Below, one piece after another: positions 16,073-24,904 of a DNA stretch of 64,000 nt. Position 1 is the stretch's first letter. Each line of letters starts with the position of its first letter. The notes beneath the pieces were generated by a model, which ran no database searches, was not told where the DNA came from, and saw only the letters and a list, made by a program, of their open reading frames with translations. Made by a program: the position numbers and the translations under genes. The DNA comes from Leptolinea sp. HRD-7 (GTDB lineage: Bacteria; Chloroflexota; Anaerolineae; Anaerolineales; Anaerolineaceae), in NCBI GenBank assembly GCA_024363285.1, contig AP024710.1, positions 1,830,001 through 1,894,000 of the forward strand, read 5' to 3'.

Positions 16073-16822
16073 TTATTGTATCAGGAAGAGCCACTGGCTC
16101 AAGGCTACATACATGGCCGGGCCCAGTACGTGTTTACTTTTAGACGTGATAAATCCGAGGATCAAACCCTGCCCGACAGCCAGCCCGATCGGGTACAGGC
16201 TTGTCTGCCAGTTGCCGCCATGTAACGCGATCGGAATTACCTGCCAGAGAATGAACAATCCTGATGAGATCAACCAACCGACTGTGGGGCCAAACCGGGA
16301 TGAGAACCGGGGTTGGGAATATCCAAAGAAAATCGTCACTTCGCAAAGCGCGATCACAAACAATTCCAGAAGTGCCAGCCCTTCTTCCTGGTTGATGCCG
16401 TTCGTTATCGCGGTTATCTTTGACCTTAAGAACAGGGTTAGAGCCGTCAGCAAGAGCCCGAAAGTAAAACTGGATCGAAGCCCTTCTTTTCCCCACAGGG
16501 CACTACGAATTGGTTGTTTCCGGTAAACCAGCGCGGCGGCCATCACCGTGAGCCCGATCACATCCAGAATGACGCGCTGAATAGCCGCTGTAGGATTGAC
16601 AACAGTCAGATCACTGACCGCAGTAAAGAAATATTTATAGACGATGATGCTGAACACGAACAAGGCCGCGTTCAACGAGAATGTAACAGAAGCTTCACGC
16701 CTGGGGAAAAGGAATTGAAGCGGTTTGATCTTTTGAATAGCCGGGCTTAGCCCGGTGATCATCGCAATAGCAAAAACGCCAATCCATTCAGAGAAAACCA
16801 GCAGCAACGTATTCTTATCCAT
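16073..16822 (-). CDS. Polytopic membrane protein, possibly a degenerate CPBP-family member
   Basis: The 249-residue protein has seven or eight hydrophobic segments and no clear catalytic motif. The order LCEVTIFFGYSQPR, then ILWQVIPIAL, then YVALSQWLF mirrors the three CPBP protease motifs (EExxxR, WxxxH, H/N) but lacks most of the catalytic residues. It may therefore be an inactive relative, or the resemblance may be chance. GAGGAG precedes the ATG. It overlaps the bactofilin gene's 3' end by 8 bp and lies 4 bp before the aminotransferase gene. Confidence 0.5.
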   Translation of the reverse strand: MDKNTLLLVFSEWIGVFAIAMITGLSPAIQKIKPLQFLFPRREASVTFSLNAALFVFSIIVYKYFFTAVSDLTVVNPTAAIQRVILDVIGLTVMAAALVYRKQPIRSALWGKEGLRSSFTFGLLLTALTLFLRSKITAITNGINQEEGLALLELFVIALCEVTIFFGYSQPRFSSRFGPTVGWLISSGLFILWQVIPIALHGGNWQTSLYPIGLAVGQGLILGFITSKSKHVLGPAMYVALSQWLFLIQ

Positions 16823-17276
16823 TATTCTCCTCGGGTACTGGTTTGTTTACAGAAGGTGGAGGGGGTTCGGTTGGTTGCGTATCAGGGTCCATCTCCAAAT
16901 TTAGCTCTACCCGTTCTTCCATACGCACCTGGCCACGCAGGAAAGCGCCTTCTTCTGTTGAGAATGCGACAGTAACCACATCACCCCAAACACGGCCGGT
17001 TGACCGGATCTCGATTTTTTCCGCGGTTATATTTCCTCGCACGGCACCCGCCACAACCACCGTATTCGCGCGAAGGTTTTCGCAGGTAACGCGGCCGGTT
17101 TCACCAACGACAACAAGTCCGTGAATGTTGATCTCACCTTCGACAGGGCCTTCAATACGCACACCGCCTGTTCCACGCATGATGCCATTCCAGCGGATTC
17201 CGGGGCCTAAAACGGTGGTCACCCGCTCAACAGGAGCGGAAGGTGTTGGACCTGGGGTTGTTGGTTTTCGAAACAT
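16815..17276 (-). CDS. Bactofilin (polymer-forming cytoskeletal protein)
   Basis: The 153-residue protein has the bactofilin core at about residues 25-110: a right-handed beta-helix of short repeats such as GVRIEGPVEGEI, VVVGETGRV, TVVVAGAVRGNI and IEIRSTGRVWGDV. The N-terminus is short and Pro-rich and the C-terminus is an acidic, proline-rich tail, both usual for the family. Bactofilins self-assemble into filaments without nucleotide and scaffold cell-wall or polysaccharide enzymes. Its setting among glycan genes agrees with that role. The start has AAGGA upstream; the gene lies 11 bp after the NeuD-like gene. Confidence 0.9.
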   Translation of the reverse strand: MFRKPTTPGPTPSAPVERVTTVLGPGIRWNGIMRGTGGVRIEGPVEGEINIHGLVVVGETGRVTCENLRANTVVVAGAVRGNITAEKIEIRSTGRVWGDVVTVAFSTEEGAFLRGQVRMEERVELNLEMDPDTQPTEPPPPSVNKPVPEENNG

Positions 17277-17287
17277 GAATATCCTTA

Positions 17288-17983
17288 TCAGGAAGATGAC
17301 CGCTCAGGCCAGGTTTGGCCCGCGTAGACCCGGCCGCCGGGAGGTACATCTGCTTTGATCGTAGCTCCATTGCCTACCCGTGCTCGAGCGCCGATCGTAA
17401 TGTTGACATTAATGGTTACACCCATACCAATCTGGGCGTGGTCTTGAATTTTAACACCTCCGGCGAGTAATGCGCCGGGTGAAAGATTAACACATTCCCC
17501 AATATGACAATCATGCGAGACAACAACATGGGCATTTACCAGACTGCCAAACCCGATCGTTGATTCCGTCCCTACATAACTTAATGGAAGAACCTGCACA
17601 CCGGCTGAGAGAGTGGCTGATGGTTCAATCCATGCTGTGGGATGGACCAGAGTGGGGAATGAGAACCCGGCGTTGGCCAATTTTTCAAATGCCTGAAGGC
17701 GCGCGTCAACGTTACCTATGCCGCCAATTCCATTAGCCGCTTCGCGAAAACCCGCATTAAATAGTTCTTCTAACAGGTCATCTCCACCAAATACCGGCAG
17801 GTCCATTACCCGGGTGCCGGCGGGGATATTCGCGTCCACAATGCCGCCAATCTGATATAAATCAATTTCGCGCACAAGATCGATCAATGTTTTACCATGC
17901 CCCCCACCGCCAAATAGCAAAATGGTGGATTCGTCAATCCAGGGGGGGATTAAATTCTTCCAGTTTGCTTTATCCATTCTCAC
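17288..17983 (-). CDS. NeuD/PglD-family sugar O- or N-acyltransferase
   Basis: The 231-residue protein opens with a nucleotide-binding-like fold (ILLFGGGGHGK near residue 21), then has a left-handed beta-helix of hexapeptide repeats from residue ~110 (HPTAWIEPSATL, VVVSHDCHIGECV, LLAGGVKI, IGMGVTI, VGNGATI), the PglD/NeuD layout. The histidine in VVVSHDC is the usual catalytic base. Such enzymes acetylate amino sugars such as UDP-4-amino sugars or sialic acid, and a DegT aminotransferase lies nearby. I used the GTG at 17983, which has AGGA 6-7 bp upstream and overlaps the previous stop by 4 bp; ATG 17977 is the alternative. Confidence 0.82.
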   Translation of the reverse strand: MRMDKANWKNLIPPWIDESTILLFGGGGHGKTLIDLVREIDLYQIGGIVDANIPAGTRVMDLPVFGGDDLLEELFNAGFREAANGIGGIGNVDARLQAFEKLANAGFSFPTLVHPTAWIEPSATLSAGVQVLPLSYVGTESTIGFGSLVNAHVVVSHDCHIGECVNLSPGALLAGGVKIQDHAQIGMGVTINVNITIGARARVGNGATIKADVPPGGRVYAGQTWPERSSS

Positions 17984-18597
17984 AGGACATCCTCACTGAA
18001 GAAACCTTCCGCGTTATTGACCACAAACCGCCAGGGTAGGCTCACCCATGGTTCTCCCGCGTATTGTATTCCAATCCGGGGTGTTCGGGCAACGATTTCA
18101 TCCGGTACGATGATACCATCTTCAATGAAAAGACCGCTTGAGACGTCGGTGAGGCTAATACCATTGCAGTCTTTTCCAATAGAAAGAGCGCGTGTGAGGC
18201 GTGCCGGACCGCTGCACCAATCTCTGCGGGCAATACCTTCCCGGCGGCGGGCAATCTCATCGATGCCTTCACAGGGTATCAATGCCCTTATCAAGACAGC
18301 CGCCGGGTAACCTTCGTCACCACACACACAATTCAACATCCAATGCATACCATATGTAAAGTATACATAGGCACACCCGGCTTCGCCATACATCACGGAA
18401 TTTCGTCTGGTTTTTCCCGACCGGGCATGGCAGGCACGATCAGTTTCGCCATCATAGGCTTCGGTTTCGCAAATCCAACCACTAACGCGATGACCATCAA
18501 TTAATCGGACAAGGCGTTTACCCAGAAGATTACGGGCAACATCCTGAACAGGCTGCCGGTAAAAAGCGGCAGGCAGTAACTGGTTGTCTGTCACCAT
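17980..18597 (-). CDS. mpg: DNA-3-methyladenine glycosylase (AAG/Mpg family)
   Basis: The protein of ~205 residues has the AAG-family motifs: ARNLLGKRL, ETEAYDG with the catalytic Glu, DRACHARSGKTRRN, YGMHWMLNCV and the CSGPARLTRAL motif. It excises alkylated purines from DNA in base-excision repair. I chose the ATG at 18597, 10 bp after the epimerase stop. A start at 18669 would overlap the epimerase gene and add 24 residues with no family similarity. It has no functional link with the surrounding glycan genes, so co-transcription looks incidental. Confidence 0.9.
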   Translation of the reverse strand: MVTDNQLLPAAFYRQPVQDVARNLLGKRLVRLIDGHRVSGWICETEAYDGETDRACHARSGKTRRNSVMYGEAGCAYVYFTYGMHWMLNCVCGDEGYPAAVLIRALIPCEGIDEIARRREGIARRDWCSGPARLTRALSIGKDCNGISLTDVSSGLFIEDGIIVPDEIVARTPRIGIQYAGEPWVSLPWRFVVNNAEGFFSEDVL

Positions 18598-18607
18598 AAA
18601 TCTTATA

Positions 18608-19543
18608 TCAACTGGCTTTTTGATTGAGCCGGTTATCATTTTCGAAGGTAAGCCGTAAACCGGTCTCAAGAGCTATTCTTGGTTCGTATTTCAGTAACTG
18701 CCGGGCCGATGAAATATCGGCGCACATACGTTGAGTAGTGACTTCGTTGTGGGGATTGAACACAATCTCAGGACTTCCACCGGTTATATCCACAATAGAT
18801 TGTGCCAGTTCTCTAACACTGGTTTCTCGGCCGGAACCAATGTTTATCGTCTTCTGATTGATACCGTCTATTGTTGCAGCGGAAACCATCGCGTTGGTCA
18901 CGTCGTCAACATACACATAATCACGCGTCTGGTTGCCATCGCCATGAATGACGATCGTTCCATTATGCGCGGATTGCCGAATAAAATATGGAATTACAGG
19001 TGCGTGTACCGGGGGGAAATGTTGACCGGGCCCGTAGGCGTTGAAAATTCGTAAACAGACAGTTTCAATTCCCCACAGGCTGCCGATAGTTGTTATGTAA
19101 TACTCCGCGGCCAATTTGGAAACGGCATATGGGGAACGTGGATTGGGGATTGCCTCTTCTGATATGGGTTGCGTGGTCTGATCGCCATACACCGCGCCAG
19201 AGGAAGCAAAAACCACCCGGCGAACACCAACATCGCGCATAGCTTCCATCAATGTTACAGTACCGCCAACATTGACCTGATTGTATTCGCGGGGGTACAA
19301 CATTGATTCGGGTACCAGTACCCGGGCAGCCATGTGATAGACACAATCCACATCCTGCAAAAGCGTCCACAACTTCGGACGGTCATTGACGTCACCGCGC
19401 GTGAAATGGACCTCAGGCAAAAGCACCGAAGGATCGCCGGTGGAACAATCGTCAACACCCCGAACGGAGTGACCCTCCCGCGCGAGTGTGTTGGCAAGGG
19501 ATGAGCCGAGAAATCCAGCAGCGCCGGTAATGAGAAATCGCAT
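18608..19543 (-). CDS. NAD-dependent nucleotide-sugar epimerase/dehydratase
   Basis: The 311-residue extended SDR has a Rossmann motif TGAAGFLG at the N-terminus, SSGAVYG with the catalytic Ser near residue 119, and YAVSK with the catalytic Tyr/Lys near residue 148. The C-terminal part includes the NIGSGRETSVREL substrate-domain motif. This is the pattern of UDP-glucose/GlcNAc 4-epimerases and related enzymes; the sugar is not determined. It is the first gene of the minus-strand glycan block. A TATAAT on the minus strand (complement of 19583-19588) lies about 40 bp upstream and could be its -10. Confidence 0.88.
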   Translation of the reverse strand: MRFLITGAAGFLGSSLANTLAREGHSVRGVDDCSTGDPSVLLPEVHFTRGDVNDRPKLWTLLQDVDCVYHMAARVLVPESMLYPREYNQVNVGGTVTLMEAMRDVGVRRVVFASSGAVYGDQTTQPISEEAIPNPRSPYAVSKLAAEYYITTIGSLWGIETVCLRIFNAYGPGQHFPPVHAPVIPYFIRQSAHNGTIVIHGDGNQTRDYVYVDDVTNAMVSAATIDGINQKTINIGSGRETSVRELAQSIVDITGGSPEIVFNPHNEVTTQRMCADISSARQLLKYEPRIALETGLRLTFENDNRLNQKAS

Positions 19544-19745
19544 TGTGTTTTCTTCCGTGTTATCTGTGAAAGATGTATCTGGATTATAGCATGGAGTGAA
19601 ATTGTTATAATCCTGTCCGTTTCATGCCAAAATACGACAAATTGGCTAAAAAAGATATTAAAATCGACATACCCGAAACCCTTACTCTATATTATTATTA
19701 ATTGCGAAGCGATAAAGCGCTTGATACTTTTTTCAGGAGGAAACC

Positions 19746-20243
19746 ATGTCAAAAACAATCGATGACTTAAAAGCCGCATTTGCGGGGGAATCACAGGCCA
19801 ACCGGAAATACCTTGCTTTCGCTAAGAAAGCAGATGAAGAAGGGTTTCCTCAAGCGGCTAAATTGTTCCGCGCGGCTGCCGAGGCTGAAACCGTTCATGC
19901 GCACAATCATCTTAAAGCAATGGACGGAATTGGAAGCACCCTGGATAATTTAAAGGAAGCTATGGGTGGTGAAACGTATGAGTATGAATCCATGTATCCT
20001 CCGATGGTAAAGGATGCAGAAGAAGAAGGTAATAAAAAAGCCGAACGCAGTTTCAAATACGCGATGGAAGTGGAAAAAATCCACGCGGAAATGTACAAAG
20101 AAGCTATTAAGAACATTAACTCAAAAGAAGAAGTTTATGATTACTTTGTGTGCCCGGTGTGTGGTTTTACCGCCCCAAAATACGCGCCGGATAAATGCCC
20201 GATCTGCGGCGCACCCGGTACAAAATTCATTAAAGTTGTCTAA
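19746..20243 (+). CDS. Rubrerythrin
   Basis: The 165-residue protein has a ferritin-like four-helix diiron domain (residues 1-130; Glu-rich helices starting AFAGESQANRKY and HAEMYKEA) and a C-terminal rubredoxin-like centre with CPVCG and CPICG. It reduces peroxide with electrons from rubredoxin-type carriers in the cytoplasm of anaerobes. The upstream 200 bp contain TATAAT at 19606-19611 as a candidate -10. AGGAGGA precedes the ATG. A strong terminator follows the gene. Confidence 0.95.
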   Translation: MSKTIDDLKAAFAGESQANRKYLAFAKKADEEGFPQAAKLFRAAAEAETVHAHNHLKAMDGIGSTLDNLKEAMGGETYEYESMYPPMVKDAEEEGNKKAERSFKYAMEVEKIHAEMYKEAIKNINSKEEVYDYFVCPVCGFTAPKYAPDKCPICGAPGTKFIKVV

Positions 20244-20261
20244 AAGCTGATATATAGGAGT

Positions 20262-20296
20262 AAAATAGTCCGGTATTAATTACCGGACTATTTTAA
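20262..20296. terminator. Intrinsic terminator between rubrerythrin and lactate permease genes
   Basis: A perfect inverted repeat of 14 bp with a five-base loop (AAAATAGTCCGGTA and its complement, 20262-20294) ends in TTTT. The permease ribosome-binding site starts about four bases later, so read-through of this hairpin would decide how much permease is made from the upstream promoter. Confidence 0.85.
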
Positions 20297-20310
20297 TAAG
20301 GAGGGGTATT

Positions 20311-21954
20311 ATGCCCTGGCAACAAGTGTATGATCCATTGAATAATACATTTTTAACGACACTGGCAGCCATTACACCCGTAGTGATTTTGTTGGGATGT
20401 CTGGCTGTTTTTCATGTCAAAGCGCATTACGCGGCTTTACTTGGGTTATGTGCCGCACTGGTAGTCTCCATTGCGATTTTTGGCATGCCTGTACCCCAGG
20501 CTGCCGCCGCGACCGTGTTCGGTGCTCTATACGGGCTTTTACCTATCGGTTGGATTATCGTCAATGTGATCTTCTTGTATCAGTTGGCTAACCGAAAGGG
20601 CGCGTTTAATATTTTGCAGGATAATCTGACCTCCATCACCCAGGACAGGCGGCTTCAATTACTGCTGGTTTCGTTTTGTTTTGGCGCGTTCTTTGAAGGA
20701 GCGGCCGGTTTCGGTACTCCGGTCGCCATCACGGCATCCATGTTGATCGGACTGGGCTTTGGCCCGTTGCAGGCTTCTGGACTGTCGTTAATTGCCAATA
20801 CAGCACCCGTTCCATTTGCCGCCCTCGGCACGCCCATTCTGGCATTGCAGGCAGTCACCGGTTTTGACCTGCAAACGTTGAGCTCGGTCATCGCGTGGCA
20901 GTTATTGCTTTTCGATATCATTATTCCTTTCTGGTTGATCTGGGCTTTTGCCGGATGGAAACGAATGCTTGAAATTTGGCCGGCTCTGCTGGTGGCCGGC
21001 TTGTCATTTGGTATCACCCAGATCATTATTGCCACATTGCATGGCCCGTGGCTGGTGACGATCGCCGGTTCGCTGGTCTCTATTGGATCACTGGTGCTCT
21101 TTCTTAAGCGTTGGAAACCAGAGCGTATTTTCCGATTTGAGTCTGATCCGGTTGTTCAAACCGAGATCAAAAAACACGCATACACCCGTAACCAGACTCT
21201 ACAGGCCTGGCTTCCATGGGTGGTGCTCTCTTTGATGATCTTTATCTGGGGTCTGCCTCCGGTTAAAGCCTGGTTTGACTCATTCTCCACGATAAAAATT
21301 CCCGTTCCGTTCCTGCATGAACTGGTACAGCGGATGCCTCCCGTGGTTCCTTCACCCACCACAGAAGATGCGATATTTAACCTCAATTTCCTATCTGCCA
21401 CCGGTACAGGCATATTGTTTGCCGCTTTGATTTCGGCTCGAATACTGGGGTATGGCTTACGCGAAACATTGCATGTCTATGGTTCAACGATCAAGCAGGT
21501 GCGTTATTCTCTTCTGACGATCATGGCCATGCTGGCTCTCGGGTATGTGACCCGTTACTCGGGATTGGACGCCTCTCTCGGTTTAACGTTTGCTCTCACC
21601 GGATGGTTGTATCCCTTCTTTGGCACCCTTTTGGGCTGGCTGGGTGTGGCGTTGACCGGGTCTGATACGTCATCCAATGTGCTGTTCGGCAGTTTGCAAA
21701 AATTGACGGCCGGGCAGGTGGGAGTCAACCCGGTGTTGATGGCGGCGGCTAATAGCTCCGGCGGTGTGATGGGAAAAATGATCGACGCGCAGAGCATTGT
21801 GGTAGCGAGTACAGCCACCAAATGGTACGGCCATGAAGGGGATATTCTTCGGTATGTGTTCTTCCATAGTATTGCCCTGGCTGTTCTCGTCGGGTTGGTA
21901 GTGATGGCCATGGCCTATATTCCCGGTCTGGCAGTATTAATCCCGGCTGGATAA
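20311..21954 (+). CDS. L-lactate permease (LctP/LldP family)
   Basis: The 547-residue protein has about 12-14 hydrophobic helices and the family signature FFEGAAGFGTPVAI near residue 132, plus ALTGSDTSSNVLF and AANSSGGVMGKMIDAQSI toward the C-terminus. It is a proton-coupled carrier for lactate and glycolate. AAGGAGGGG precedes the ATG. No lactate dehydrogenase or lutABC genes lie in the window, so the direction of use (uptake or export) is unknown. A terminator stands between it and the rubrerythrin gene. Confidence 0.9.
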   Translation: MPWQQVYDPLNNTFLTTLAAITPVVILLGCLAVFHVKAHYAALLGLCAALVVSIAIFGMPVPQAAAATVFGALYGLLPIGWIIVNVIFLYQLANRKGAFNILQDNLTSITQDRRLQLLLVSFCFGAFFEGAAGFGTPVAITASMLIGLGFGPLQASGLSLIANTAPVPFAALGTPILALQAVTGFDLQTLSSVIAWQLLLFDIIIPFWLIWAFAGWKRMLEIWPALLVAGLSFGITQIIIATLHGPWLVTIAGSLVSIGSLVLFLKRWKPERIFRFESDPVVQTEIKKHAYTRNQTLQAWLPWVVLSLMIFIWGLPPVKAWFDSFSTIKIPVPFLHELVQRMPPVVPSPTTEDAIFNLNFLSATGTGILFAALISARILGYGLRETLHVYGSTIKQVRYSLLTIMAMLALGYVTRYSGLDASLGLTFALTGWLYPFFGTLLGWLGVALTGSDTSSNVLFGSLQKLTAGQVGVNPVLMAAANSSGGVMGKMIDAQSIVVASTATKWYGHEGDILRYVFFHSIALAVLVGLVVMAMAYIPGLAVLIPAG

Positions 21955-22001
21955 GCTCAGGGATAATTAAGATCATTAATTAACTGTATCCTTACGGCTT
22001 A

Positions 22002-22051
22002 AATTCACCCGCCTTGTATAATGAGACAAAACATGTCAAAGCGGGTGAATT
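22002..22051 (+). promoter_or_regulatory. Perfect 11-bp inverted repeat spanning the ercA-like promoter and ribosome-binding site
   Basis: AATTCACCCGC at 22002-22012 and GCGGGTGAATT at 22041-22051 are exact complements, 28 bp apart. Between them lies TATAAT (22017-22022). The right arm contains the GGGTG ribosome-binding sequence and abuts the ATG at 22052. If the RNA starts inside the repeat, the two arms act as DNA sites, e.g. two operators. If it starts upstream, the hairpin would hide the ribosome-binding site. No convincing -35 is visible. Confidence 0.6.
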
Positions 22052-23221
22052 ATGCCTGATTATGGGGCACTTCGTGAATTAAGAAAATTTGTGGCACCCG
22101 AATTTGTGTTTGGGGTGGGTGCTCGCAACCTGGTCGGGCGGTATGCCGTCAATTTTGCGATCAATAAGGCATTGGTGGTATCGGATGAAGGGGTTGAAAA
22201 AGCCGGCTGGTTGGATTCAGTACTTCATTCTTTGCGTGATGAAGGCGTTCAAGCCGAAGTTTTTACCAGTGTACATTCCAATCCACGTGATTTTGAGGTT
22301 ATGGATGGCGCCGACCTGTACCAGAAAAAGAACTGTCAGGCTGTTATCGCGGTAGGCGGCGGCAGCCCGATGGACTGTGCCAAGGGGATTGCCATAGTAA
22401 GCTCAAATATGGGTAATATTTTAAACTTTGAAGGGGTGGATGAAGTTGCTAATCCCGGGCCACCGCTGATCTGCATTCCCACTACGGCTGGCAGCTCGGC
22501 AGATGTATCGCAATTTGCCATTATCAATGATATTAAACGATCGGTAAAAATTGCCATAATCAGTAAAGCGGTTGTACCTGACGCGGCGTTAATTGACCCG
22601 GAAACCACGGTGACCATGGACCCATATCTGACAGCCTGTACCGGGTTGGACGCGCTTACGCATGCTATTGAAGCTTATGTTTCAAATGCTCAATCTCCGG
22701 TTACAGATCTTCATGCCCGTGAAGCCATCAACCTGGTGTGGCACAATCTGCTGCCTGCCATAAACCATCCTGATGATCTGGATGTGCGCTGCCGGATGAT
22801 GCTGGGTAGTATGGATGCGGGCCTGGCTTTTTCCAATGCCAGTCTGGGCGCCGTACATGCTATGGCCCACTCGCTGGGTGGATTTCTGGACCTTCCTCAT
22901 GGGGAATGTAACGCGCTTCTGCTGGAACATGTGATTGATTTTAATTTTGACGCGGCTATTGAGCGTTATGTTTCGATCGGCCGGGTAATGGGACTGGAGG
23001 TGGATGTAAACGACCCTGAACAGTCTCGCAAAAATCTGGTTCAGGGAATACATGAGTTCAGGGTGGCAGCCGGTGTTGACCGCACTCTCGGTCAGATTGG
23101 TGTTATCACCAGCGCTCTCGATGAATTATCGGTAAAAGCCTTTCGTGATCCATGCCTTGTTACCAATCCGAAAAGTACGACTGTTGTTGATATAAAGGGT
23201 ATCTACACAAATGCCTGCTGA
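22052..23221 (+). CDS. Iron-containing alcohol dehydrogenase, ErcA-like
   Basis: The 389-residue group III dehydrogenase has the NAD motif GGGSPMDCAKG near residue 105 and the metal-binding region DALTHAIEAY...HAMAHSLGG...LPHGECN, which supplies Asp and three His ligands for Fe2+. The N-terminal wording (LRKFVAPEFVFGVGAR) resembles the ErcA subgroup, found in Pseudomonas next to the sensor ErcS' and linked to ethanol oxidation control. Here it overlaps by 11 bp a PAS-GAF-HD-GYP gene, again a sensory partner. Whether it acts as an enzyme or a regulator is not known from sequence. An inverted repeat surrounds its start. Confidence 0.82.
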   Translation: MPDYGALRELRKFVAPEFVFGVGARNLVGRYAVNFAINKALVVSDEGVEKAGWLDSVLHSLRDEGVQAEVFTSVHSNPRDFEVMDGADLYQKKNCQAVIAVGGGSPMDCAKGIAIVSSNMGNILNFEGVDEVANPGPPLICIPTTAGSSADVSQFAIINDIKRSVKIAIISKAVVPDAALIDPETTVTMDPYLTACTGLDALTHAIEAYVSNAQSPVTDLHAREAINLVWHNLLPAINHPDDLDVRCRMMLGSMDAGLAFSNASLGAVHAMAHSLGGFLDLPHGECNALLLEHVIDFNFDAAIERYVSIGRVMGLEVDVNDPEQSRKNLVQGIHEFRVAAGVDRTLGQIGVITSALDELSVKAFRDPCLVTNPKSTTVVDIKGIYTNAC

Positions 23222-24776
23222 TGATGATGCCCGCGATTCCCTGAGAGACCGGATCATCGGACTGGGGGAAAAATCGATCCACAAGAGCTACTACCCGGAA
23301 TTAAAAAACCGACTGGCGGAGTTGGAACGGTTTCGTTCCATGTTGGATCAAAGCTCGAATATTATTTTTATCGTTAACTTCCCTGATTTCATCATATTCG
23401 ATGTTACATCACCGGTTGCTTCGCAACTGGGATGGAATCCGGAAGACCTTATCGGAACATGTTTTTGGGACATTGTTCAGACCGATGTTCGTAAATATAT
23501 CGAAAAACACTTTGACACTGAATGGCATAAAAGCGAAAAACGAGAAGTTTTTATTTCGTATGTGCGAGAGACCATTCCACTGGAATTCAGCTGCTCCCCA
23601 GTAACATTGGATGGGCATCAATATGTGATCATTGTAGCTCAGGAGATCAGTCAACGGATCAAGGCGGAACAACAAATTCAACAACAATTGATCCAACTTG
23701 ATACATTACACCGCATCGATAATTTGATAACAGCCAATCTTTCTCTACCCGATCTTCTGAATGGTGTTCTGGAGGAAGTCCGCGCCGTATTAAAAGCGGA
23801 TGCCGCGGCGATCTATACGTTCGATAACCCTGAAGTTTTGCGGTGTATGGCATATAGTGGAACTCAAATTTCTATGGATGATATTCCAGATGAAATTCCC
23901 CGAGGGCTTTTTCCTGATCTTATTTCTGGTAAGCGGATTTCATTGAATACCGACGGCTCAGATACGAACAGGTTGGTGATCATAAAAAACCGGATCCGGC
24001 AAAATGGTTTCACTGGATATGTGGGAGAGCCCTTATCCTCCAGTGGAAAAGTGAAAGGAATATTGGAGATCTATTTTCTCAATCATTTCGATATCACTAA
24101 AGAGTGGGCTTCGTTGCTGGGACGGTTATCTGCCCAGGTGACTGTGGCTGTTGACAAAAGTCAGTTGTACCGGAATTTACAAAACGCGTACATCGAGCTA
24201 AACCAGGCGTATGATCAGACACTGGCGGGTTGGGTAGCCGCCCTTGAATTGCGCGAGAGGGAAACGGCTGTCCATAGTCGTCAGGTGGTTGAGATGACAG
24301 TCAAATTAGCGCACATGATGGGGATCAAAGGAGATGAACTGAAGCATGTGTGGCGGGGGGCATATTTACATGATATTGGCAAGATGGCTATCCCGGATGC
24401 CATCCTGCTCAAACCTGGACCTTTATCCGAGGATGAGTGGGAGGTCATGCGTCAGCATCCATCGCTTGCTTATCAGATGTTATCCGGCATTTCTTATCTT
24501 AAACCGGCGCTGGATATTCCTTATGGTCATCATGAAAAGTGGGATGGTACCGGTTATCCCCGCGGCCTCGCGGGTGAAAACATCCCATTGCCCGCAAGAA
24601 TATTTTCCGTTGTGGATGTCTGGCAGGCGTTGACGTCTGACCGTGTGTACCGTAAAGCCTGGCCTGAACAAAATGCCATTGATTATATTATCGATCATTC
24701 GGGTACTCATTTTGATCCAAAAGTAGTGGAAGCTTTTTTGTCATTGATAAATAAAAACAGGGATAAGCCGGTTTGA
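23211..24776 (+). CDS. PAS-GAF-HD-GYP protein, putative cyclic-di-GMP phosphodiesterase
   Basis: The 521-residue cytoplasmic protein has an N-terminal coiled segment, a PAS domain (residues ~40-145; MLDQSSNIIFIVNF), a GAF domain (~165-310) and a C-terminal HD-GYP domain (~340-515). The HD (H387-D388 in HDIGK), HHEKWDGTGYP and the further DRVYRKAW motifs are intact, so cyclic-di-GMP hydrolysis is expected. There is no membrane segment, so it senses a cytoplasmic signal. The start lies inside the 3' end of the ErcA-like gene, which suggests coupled translation and a shared signal, possibly redox or alcohol-related. Confidence 0.9.
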   Translation: MPADDDARDSLRDRIIGLGEKSIHKSYYPELKNRLAELERFRSMLDQSSNIIFIVNFPDFIIFDVTSPVASQLGWNPEDLIGTCFWDIVQTDVRKYIEKHFDTEWHKSEKREVFISYVRETIPLEFSCSPVTLDGHQYVIIVAQEISQRIKAEQQIQQQLIQLDTLHRIDNLITANLSLPDLLNGVLEEVRAVLKADAAAIYTFDNPEVLRCMAYSGTQISMDDIPDEIPRGLFPDLISGKRISLNTDGSDTNRLVIIKNRIRQNGFTGYVGEPLSSSGKVKGILEIYFLNHFDITKEWASLLGRLSAQVTVAVDKSQLYRNLQNAYIELNQAYDQTLAGWVAALELRERETAVHSRQVVEMTVKLAHMMGIKGDELKHVWRGAYLHDIGKMAIPDAILLKPGPLSEDEWEVMRQHPSLAYQMLSGISYLKPALDIPYGHHEKWDGTGYPRGLAGENIPLPARIFSVVDVWQALTSDRVYRKAWPEQNAIDYIIDHSGTHFDPKVVEAFLSLINKNRDKPV

Positions 24777-24904
24777 CATACAAATACAGATTAGAATTAT
24801 CGTTAAAGAAAGACGCGTTTTTGCACGAAAACTGTGATATATACCCATTATTCTTCCGGTAGAGATTTTCTACCAGAGTTATTATTAGGAAAGTCTATTT
24901 TATT

